64,000 bases of DNA, from assembly GCA_963555705.1 (NCBI GenBank), contig OY743184.1, forward strand, positions 27,606,639-27,670,638. The letters run 5' to 3'. Below, piece by piece: positions 46,664-64,000 of the stretch (the first letter of the stretch is position 1; every line of letters starts with the position of its first letter). The position numbers were made by a program, and so were the translations under genes. The notes beneath the pieces are model-generated. The model saw nothing but the letters and a program-made list of their open reading frames with translations, searched no databases and was not told the origin of the DNA. The DNA is from Ligustrum vulgare (Eukaryota; Streptophyta; Magnoliopsida; Lamiales; Oleaceae).

Positions 46664-47341
46664 TGTAAGACCGCTTTCATTTTTTGTGCAATTTTAAATT
46701 TCACGTAATATTGTGGTGAATGTTATTATAAATTATAAATTTATGATCTTTAATGTCTATAATTAGAATTATTTTGCAGTGAAAGGACTTGGACGCCGTC
46801 TCGATCAATGTACCAATTCGAAAGTTTATAAATTGGTTATTTTAATTATTTACGTGCAATTCTATGTGATTAATTGTTTTGTTGCCTAAGCATGTTATTT
46901 TCTATTTTATTATGCTAATTTGAAACTTGGGGGGAAAATTTAGTGTCAATCGAGGGTAAATAGAACTTATAAACTTACTTAAACAAAAGAGGAGATTTGA
47001 GGGGACTGATTTGCAAATTCCAAAAGATTTAAAACTTAACCTAACCTAATTAATCCCTCACTCCGCTCTCTATTTCGGTCTCTCTCTCACCTCGCTCTCT
47101 CGGTCTCCGCCTCGCTCTCTCGTCTCTCGGCCTCGCTCTCCCTCTCTCGGTCTCTCCTTCCTCTCACTGCCGGTCGCTGGTCACCACCACCGTGCACCCC
47201 CCTCTCACCGTAAGCCCTTTTTCCCCTTTCCCTTTCCCCTCGCACGCGCACGCGCGCGCACACACACACGAAAACCGTACACACACACACACGGGTTCAC
47301 ACAATTCCATGCACACACACATACATAATTCGATATATACA

Positions 47342-47393
<52 letters not shown>

Positions 47394-49367
47394 TTCTATG
47401 TAAATAACGTATGTATGCACCTTATATATATAAATTCAGATTTTTACAGTTAATTTCAGATTTTTAGTTTTTGTTTAATTTTCGAATTTTACCATCAATT
47501 AAGGAGTTAATGATGTTATGTGTGTGAGTATTGATGTATGGGAATGTGTATATTATTATGTATGTATTCATATTATATATGTGAAATTTCCAGATTTTAA
47601 TTTGCTAGCTTAAAATGCAATTTTTATGTATTAATTTTAAATCTGGGGATTTTATGATGATACTAATATCTATAAATATAGATATCGAATGTATGTAAAT
47701 TTTAGACTTTAAATGATAATAGTATTTAATTGACTTTCTATTGGTTCAATGTTGATTTTAATGGAAATTTGAGAATTTGAGAATTTCAAATAATCAGGTT
47801 GTTTAAACTGAATTTTAATGTACATTTTTATTATAATTGTTATTTTCAGATTTATGAGTAAGTAGAACGCTAATTGAAATTGTCCATGTGACAATTAAGT
47901 TGTGATAATATTGAGTAATTTTGACTTTTGAATAATTTGATAAGTAAGATTTCAAATTTGTCCTTGAACTTAATGTACTACTTCGAATATGATATTATAT
48001 GTGGTGTTAAATGTATTTGTTATATTATGAGTCACATGAAACTCTCAACCTCATTTAAGAGTGTTAAATGTGGTTTTCACTAAAAGCCATATTTTTGTTA
48101 ATGAATGGAAATTAATTAGGAGAAACGGTACATTGACGTCGCGGGAAACTAAGACTTCCACCTGCATATTAAGCAAAGTAACTACTAAGGACTACATGTA
48201 AGTAAACTTCCCCCTATTTTTATCAAAGTTGAATGTAAAGGTGAAATTTATGTGTAAACGACTGTCTTAAAACTTACTTGCTTTGATGAATTTCGTTTAC
48301 CTTTATGAAAGTGTATGTTATTAAGAAAAATGTTCAAGAATGCACGTTACATGTCATTGCATCATCAAGCATGCATTGGCGTCGAAATGGGAAAGTCAAA
48401 TGTTTTAATGAAATGAATGTGTCAAAGTGCAATTTTTGTCGAAAGTTATGTATCCCAAGTTTTTCAAGAAAGAATGGGTGTACTTCTATATCATGAAAGA
48501 TGCGAGTGGAAAATGGGGCGCGGGGGACCGGCGTACCCGAATGTAATGAGCCGCTTTGCGGTGGAATAAAGTGCATGAGTCGCTTTGCGGTGGAAATGTG
48601 AAAGTTAATCTAGTTCCAAATAAGAATTTTCCACTGTTATCTGATTGACTAGAAGTTACATCAAGCGATCTCACGATGGAAATGAAGTGAAAGTTTTGAA
48701 ATGTTAAGTGAAAATTCGAAAAGTTTGAATGTTCTGGAAAGTAAAGTAAAAAGAGGATACATATATGAAATTTTTAAAGCATTCATGTCATAAGCATGCA
48801 TTCATGCATAAAGTTTACTTACTGGGCTTTAACTCACCCCAATCCCTCCCCATATTTCAGGTGATGAAAGTTAGATGATTAGAGGAGAGCACTTGACGGC
48901 TGACTCAGACAGTACCCGTTGTCGCCATTATTTAATAAAATTAAATTTATTTAAGATATCATTTAAATTATTCCTTAATTCATTTATTATTGATAATTGT
49001 TTGGTTGGAGTTAGTTTTGATTAAGTATGGGTGACGTATTAGAGGTTAAATTACCTCTTATTTCATTTGTCAATGTCTATTGATATTTTTAGAAAATTTT
49101 ATGCTTGAGGAGTTTGGGGATTGAATGAATTGGTTTTGGCGATGATGAATGTGGTCGAGATGTGATTGATGTTTTAAATTGTTAGGTTGGGTATGATGTC
49201 CCTTTACATGTTGGTTAAGTCCAAGTTATAGAGGAGACTCTGCCGAAATTTCTATAAATTGGTGTAATAGAAGATATTTTAATATTTTTAAATGATTTAT
49301 TTCCGCATAAAATGTGAATGGAAGTTAACACGCCTAGGTTTTAGATTTTGAAAATTGAGGTGTTACA
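46664..49367. mobile_element. 2.7 kb solo LTR
   Basis: Starts TGTAAGACCGC and ends GAGGTGTTACA (terminal TGTAA/TTACA inverted), with a 5 bp duplication AAAAG on both sides (46659-46663 and 49368-49372). There is no internal coding region, so it is a solo LTR left by recombination between the two LTRs of a Gypsy-type element; 2-4 kb LTRs are usual for the Tekay/Del kind. Contents: CTCT-rich tract (47080-47170), CA/TA microsatellites (47255-47390), two TCGCTTTGCGGTGGAA units (48547-48596). A decayed relative lies inverted at 19190-21480. Orientation is not certain. Confidence 0.85.
47255..47391. repeat. (CA)n, (GT)n and (TA)n microsatellites
   Basis: Several short CA runs, a GT run at 47342-47354 and about 18 TA units up to 47391, inside the solo LTR. 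Overlapping reading frames here are artefacts. Confidence 0.9.
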
Positions 49368-49372
49368 AAAAG

Positions 49373-50679
49373 GGTAATCAATACCTCGGTATTTTGGGAT
49401 TGCGGTGAAATAATTAGAGAAAATTTATTTAAAATATATGAATCGTTACTTATCTAAAGTTTCAAGACTTAAATTTGGTGGTAGCAATTTGACAATTGCA
49501 ATGTGAAACGTATATGATGCCTAATGCATACATTATAATCTTTGAAGGATTAAATATATCTGAAATATATATTTCAAGTTTTTAAGAAACTTGTTTGATC
49601 AAAGTATACATATATTTTGCGATCTGAATATTTAATATACCTTGAAAAGACTCAATTTGTAATGAAATTTGATTGGTAGTATAAAATCTGATTACATGAA
49701 GAATGGTAGATATGACTCTATATGACAAAGTGTTGAAATTGAGATATACCATTATTGTGAATAATATTTGAAAATAGCGGCAATTGATTTTTTAAAATTT
49801 AAATTCATAGTTGATTATTCACCTGAAGTAAATAAGTTAATTGTTCATTGAAGTGAATAAGTCACTTCCAGATTTGAGAAATGCATTAAATGCACCGATG
49901 AATTTTGATTATATAACATGACTCGATGCAGCATGTATCATTTATATATGTTTGGTGGAGATATTTGATGTTGCATCGATTAACAGTTGAAATAATTTAT
50001 GCAATATCCAAATAATTGTAATGTTTCCATGAAGGAGAGCTAATATGTGTTACACTCTTTTTTTCCTTAGCCGAGATTTTGTCCCATGAGGTTTTCCTGG
50101 CAAGGTTTTTAATGAGGTAGCTGTTATCAATGTCTATTGATATACTATCTTATATGAGACTCCTGAAGAGATTAAAATATGGATGATTCAATAGAGATTG
50201 AATCAAGGAGAGTAACTATATGGATGATTCGATACGGATTGAATTAGGCGGAGTAGCTATACTCTTTTTCCTTCGTTTATGTTTTTTTCCCATGGGGTTT
50301 TTCTGACAAGATTTTAACGAGTCAGCATCAACATACTCCAAAATTTTCAACAAATTCACTCAAGTGACAATGAAGCTGATTTATCTATAAAAGCACTATC
50401 AATATCTACATTCAAGAAATCAGTTCACAAGATTATGATACATCGACTCGATGATTTACAGCGATCAACACTAAGGGGAGTAGCTGTACTTTTTTTTCCT
50501 TAACCAAGGTTTTGTCTCATAGGATTTTCCTGACGAGATTTTAACGAGACAACATTCATCTTAATACTTTAAAAATAACTATACTCTTTTTCCTTAATTT
50601 GATATTTTTGTCTTATTGAGTTTTTATCAAATAAGGTTTTAACAAGACAAATATTTTGTAATATGTCATTCAAGAAGAG
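49373..50679 (+). pseudogene. Host Copia 3' part
   Basis: Non-coding or fully decayed end of the old Copia. It carries four copies of the pre-LTR CTTTTTCCTT...TTTTAACGAG motif listed above, two copies of ATATGGATGATTCGAT (about 50177 and 50219) and ends with CAAGAAGAG, a plausible short polypurine tract, before the 3' LTR. Confidence 0.6.
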
Positions 50680-50840
50680 TGTTGTAAATATTATCTTATA
50701 TTGGTGAATGATAATTATACCCCTATAACCATAAACATTAGTATTTTATATATTTCTATTCTTCCCTATATATGGGGCTCTGATTTATATAAAGTACGCA
50801 AGTTTATTGATGTATTTACTTTTCTCTCTAATTTATAACA
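50680..50840 (+). mobile_element. Host Copia 3' LTR
   Basis: 161 bp partner of 35207-35369, followed by the target duplication GTTTT at 50841. Its end lies 197 bp before the FIGL1 start codon. Confidence 0.88.
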
Positions 50841-50845
50841 GTTTT

Positions 50846-51037
50846 ATAAATATTGCAATTCCTATTTTAATTATTTTTTAAAATTTTTGAATTTAATAAT
50901 ATTTTATGTTATTATACTATATTTTTATTTAATATGATTATATATAATAATATAATTTCATAAATTTTGATCAAAATCGCTATCTCAACTATAACTAGTA
51001 CTAGTTTACTGAAACACTATATCCCTGAAGCCTGAAA
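50846..51037 (+). promoter_or_regulatory. FIGL1 5' flank
   Basis: 192 bp AT-rich sequence between the Copia target site and the FIGL1 ATG, with ATATATAATAATATAA near 50941. It must hold the 5' UTR and what remains of the proximal promoter; no defined element could be recognised. The original upstream promoter is now more than 15 kb away, beyond the Copia stack. Confidence 0.4.
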
Positions 51038-61233
<10,196 letters not shown>

Positions 61234-63756
61234 CGGCCAGCTTGGTTATGGATTTAGGGAACAGAGGAAAACACGGATGGTGATTGTGTTCTGATCGGTG
61301 GATTACTTTGGACATTGAGGTACATCGATGCAAATATCAGTAATATTACTGAATAAGTTGACATTTTCCTAATTATATAATATGATGGAACGAATTAATA
61401 TTAGCATATATGAGATGGAAACCTTAATCCATGTCACTTCAATTTTATATCCAATGCCTCCAGTATGGACTGGCAAATGCTGTCAAAGTGTTATTTGCTT
61501 CTCATTGAGCACCATGTAATGATCAGAATAAAAAAGTAAATGGTAAAATGTGAAGCATACTGCTATTATCCACGAGTAGTGAAAAAGAAACCCCAGATCG
61601 CTATTTATCTGATCCAGTTCTGCACTTTTTTCATCGGTTCCTTTGTGAAAATGCCGATGTCTATAATGTGTCCAGGTTTCAAAATGTGTCGCCTCTTCAA
61701 TTAAACTAAGAACAGGAAGTGCGGAGTTGTCAAAATTTTATTGAGGAAACAATGAAGGGGACACAAGTTCAGGACATCAGATCTGAGTGCATGATGAAGT
61801 TGGAAAACATGAGAACAAAGAACCCGGGGGAGCCCAGGACTTTTTGTTTAGTGTAGGCAGTGGTAGACCTTCTAGGGGCCCCCAAAAATTTTTTTAATGA
61901 ATAGGATCAAAACCTCACGTATGAGGCAATAGGGGCGGTTTAATCATGGTTTTTAATTTCAACCTTCACATTTCCAGTCTTAGTTCCTTATCGGTAAATA
62001 AGGTGCATATTAGTATGAAATAATTATCAGTTGTTTCCAACACCGGCTTTCCATCATAAGTCACATCAACAGGTGTGGCAAAAGTGTGCAACTGTCTTTG
62101 TGTAAGTGTGCAATTGTTTTTGTAGGCTGCAACAGGTTTGTCCATGCCAATTTAGTTTTATTTTTTTAATGGGCCTTAACGGGACTGACCCAATACTTAG
62201 TGCAGGCATGTGCCTGCAGTGGGCATATACTGGGTCTGCCCTTGCAAAGAATCAAGTTTCTAAAATGCGTAATGTGTTGAGTTGCGTTGCGTTGATATCG
62301 AGCATAAGAATTATAAACTTAGACGTGTCAATATGAAGAATAGCCGTCATAATGCGTTTCGTATTTTCAATGTTATCTTAATTCTTTTTAAGACATTCAA
62401 CATATTTTTATATAATAAAATAGATTTTTTTACATAAAAATAGATGCACACACATTTACACATTTACTAATATTCCATTTATTGTTAATTTTAATAACAT
62501 AATTTACAATTAGATTACAAATTTAAAGGCCTAACATTACAATTTTAATAACACTAGTGGAGGTCTCGTACTTCGTATGAGAATCGTTCTTTAGTCGAAT
62601 TTATTAGAATTGTTCCAACGTAATTTTAAGAGGAATTTTGTTTCTTTATATATAACATGTAACCGATTTGAAAAAAATTAAGAGTGAAAACATTTAGACA
62701 ACGTCATAAAATCTAAAGTTCTCGGACAAACTTAGACTTGAGCTGTATTTATTTGTTCAATAAATTGTTTGCCAAACTACCTAGGCGTATAAAAGCATTT
62801 ACTTAATTTTTGGTCATACATGAACTTGAAATCAGTAAGTGCTTATCTTCTAAAGCCTTTATCAGAATCTATTAAAAGATAGATTTTTACTTGAACTAAA
62901 CAGGGGCTTAAATATATTAAATCCATCAATCCATTTTCTAGTGCTATTAAAAGGACCAGTACAGACCATCTTATTCACAAATTGAAAAGCATAAAAGGAC
63001 TTCTCAAAAATTATAATCAAGAAACATTAAAGAGACCAATGATAGCAATCTTTAAAAAAATAATTAAAATATGCACGTAAATATAATGTCACATACCTAA
63101 AGTTTAGTTTCATAGACAACAAGAGAGTTAGACCGTGTTTCAATGATGTCTTTTTCACACTTGGACAATTCCTTTTTGTTTAGTGGTCTTGTTAGCTGAA
63201 ATGATTTTCATAACATTATTCTCTTGCAGAATTGTTGAATGTTTCCAAATTATAGATTGAAGTCATCAAAGCTTCTTCCCTGTGCAAAATGCATAGAGGT
63301 GTCATTACACAGAACAGGAGTTGACATCTAGTTTTCACATACAACAAGGAATAAAACCCTCGTAAACATAAAACATGCATTATTATGCCTGTAGCTGGAA
63401 TATAAGGAACATCCAAAAAATAAATAGTTGAATTATTAGTTCTTTCACGATTGATTAAATACAATTTTTCATTACACAGCTTAATAATTCACAAATTATG
63501 CTCACCGCCTGCTTGATTTAAAACCACAAATGTGGAAATAGCAATGAAAAACTAAGATTTAAACTCCAAATAAAATAAATTCAACTGTCCTAATACACTA
63601 ATAACAATCAATACTTCATTCCAAACCAAACAACCCGGTAAACTGAACAATGGAATTCAATCAACCACGTAAAATTGACACGCAATCACAAACTAATTAA
63701 CTATGTAAACATAGCGAGCAAAGAAACAAAAGATGGAGAATTACACAGCACATTCT
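61234..63756. other. FIGL1 3' flank, no recognised gene
   Basis: Contains the 3' UTR and then unassigned DNA. AATAAA-type signals occur (for example 61526). A half MITE of the CCCCTGTTT type is likely near 62860-62912 (AACAGGGGCTTAA). The frames at 61091-61333, 62106-62336 and 63216-63464 have no recognised motif. Confidence 0.35.
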
Positions 63757-63846
63757 TCATGCTTCTAGGTTTTCCATCAAGTATTGGCCATAGTAAGCTG
63801 GTATAGCTCCGTTAGCAGTGGTGTCACCATAGGATTGGTCGGCCAT
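63757..63846 (-). CDS. Short ORF, possible first exon
   Basis: On minus, ATG at 63846 opens 29 codons (MADQSYGDTTANGAIPAYYG, then QYLMENLEA and a TGA at 63757). The composition looks like a plant protein N-terminus, and the upstream sequence is 5'-UTR-like, but no homologue is recalled and no clear GT donor continues the frame. It could be the start of a gene running toward FIGL1, a small peptide or chance. Confidence 0.25.
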   Translation of the reverse strand: MADQSYGDTTANGAIPAYYGQYLMENLEA

Positions 63847-64000
63847 TAGATTACCACAATTCCTTTTCCCTTCATTTGCTAGTCCATTAACCAATGAAAG
63901 CCCTCACTCAAATCTAAAAAAACTTCAAGAAATGACCTTAAATTCAAGCCCTAAGATGGAAACGTCATAATTTTCATCTTCTAGCATCAGATTTCATAGC

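Larger units (their letters stand above)
35207..50840 (+). mobile_element. Old full-length Copia, nested host element
   Basis: LTRs at 35207-35369 and 50680-50840, both TGTTGTAAATATTATCTTAT...TTATAACA, flanked by a perfect 5 bp duplication GTTTT (35202-35206 and 50841-50845). After removing two later insertions the element is about 6.0 kb. Plus-strand integrase scraps near 45340-45590 (DNASGHESQHFN, LRTKYFPF, MHHAN) fit Copia of the Ale/Retrofit kind. Four copies of a CTTTTTCCTT..AGATTTT..CCCATGG.GTTTTTCTGACAAG motif lie before the 3' LTR (about 50060, 50265, 50488, 50585), as in many plant Copia elements. All coding parts are heavily decayed. The three TSDs allow the order of insertion to be read directly. 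Confidence 0.88.

Overview
The window is nuclear DNA of a flowering plant, most likely a eudicot. It has one intron-rich conserved gene, a very high load of plant-type transposons (Copia, Gypsy, MULE, hAT, CACTA, Helitron, MITEs) and long AT-rich non-coding stretches. I see no prokaryotic signal. The species cannot be read from the sequence.

Layout. 1-7.9 kb: degenerate minisatellite, a CACTA-like terminus, a small MITE, microsatellites and unassigned AT-rich DNA. 7.9-12.7 kb: a truncated Copia element (gag to integrase, one LTR, minus strand) lies between two 593-600 bp direct copies of its own insertion site; next to it is a small hAT element inserted in a broken Ca2+-ATPase-like fragment. 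13.9-18.6 kb: a 4.8 kb foldback-like element with two long inverted arms of C-rich / GTCACA / G-rich tandem repeats. 19.2-21.5 kb: a decayed copy of the long LTR that also occurs intact as a solo LTR at 46.7-49.4 kb. 21.7-30.1 kb: a decayed Mutator-like element (MULE) with long inverted ends, a broken MuDR-type transposase on minus and a broken ULP1/DUF1985 protease-like gene on plus, one exon of which is triplicated. 32.6-33.3 kb: a Helitron helicase remnant with a readable Helitron 3' end.

35.2-50.8 kb is a nested stack in which every boundary can be read. An old Copia element (TSD GTTTT) was invaded by a younger 6.9 kb Gypsy chromovirus (TSD TTGTT) and, independently, by a Gypsy-type element now reduced to a 2.7 kb solo LTR (TSD AAAAG). 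The leader of the old Copia is an unusual array of short hairpins with a conserved loop and covarying stems.

51.0-61.2 kb holds the only clearly functional gene: a 13-exon, 665-residue FIDGETIN-LIKE 1 (FIGL1) AAA-ATPase, complete from ATG to stop. Its 5.4 kb third intron carries an hAT transposase relic, and the Copia 3' LTR ends only about 200 bp before the start codon. 61.2-64 kb has no recognised gene apart from a possible short minus-strand ORF.

Apart from FIGL1, nothing here looks like a cooperating set of host genes; the window is an archive of nested insertions, recombination between them and repeat expansion.
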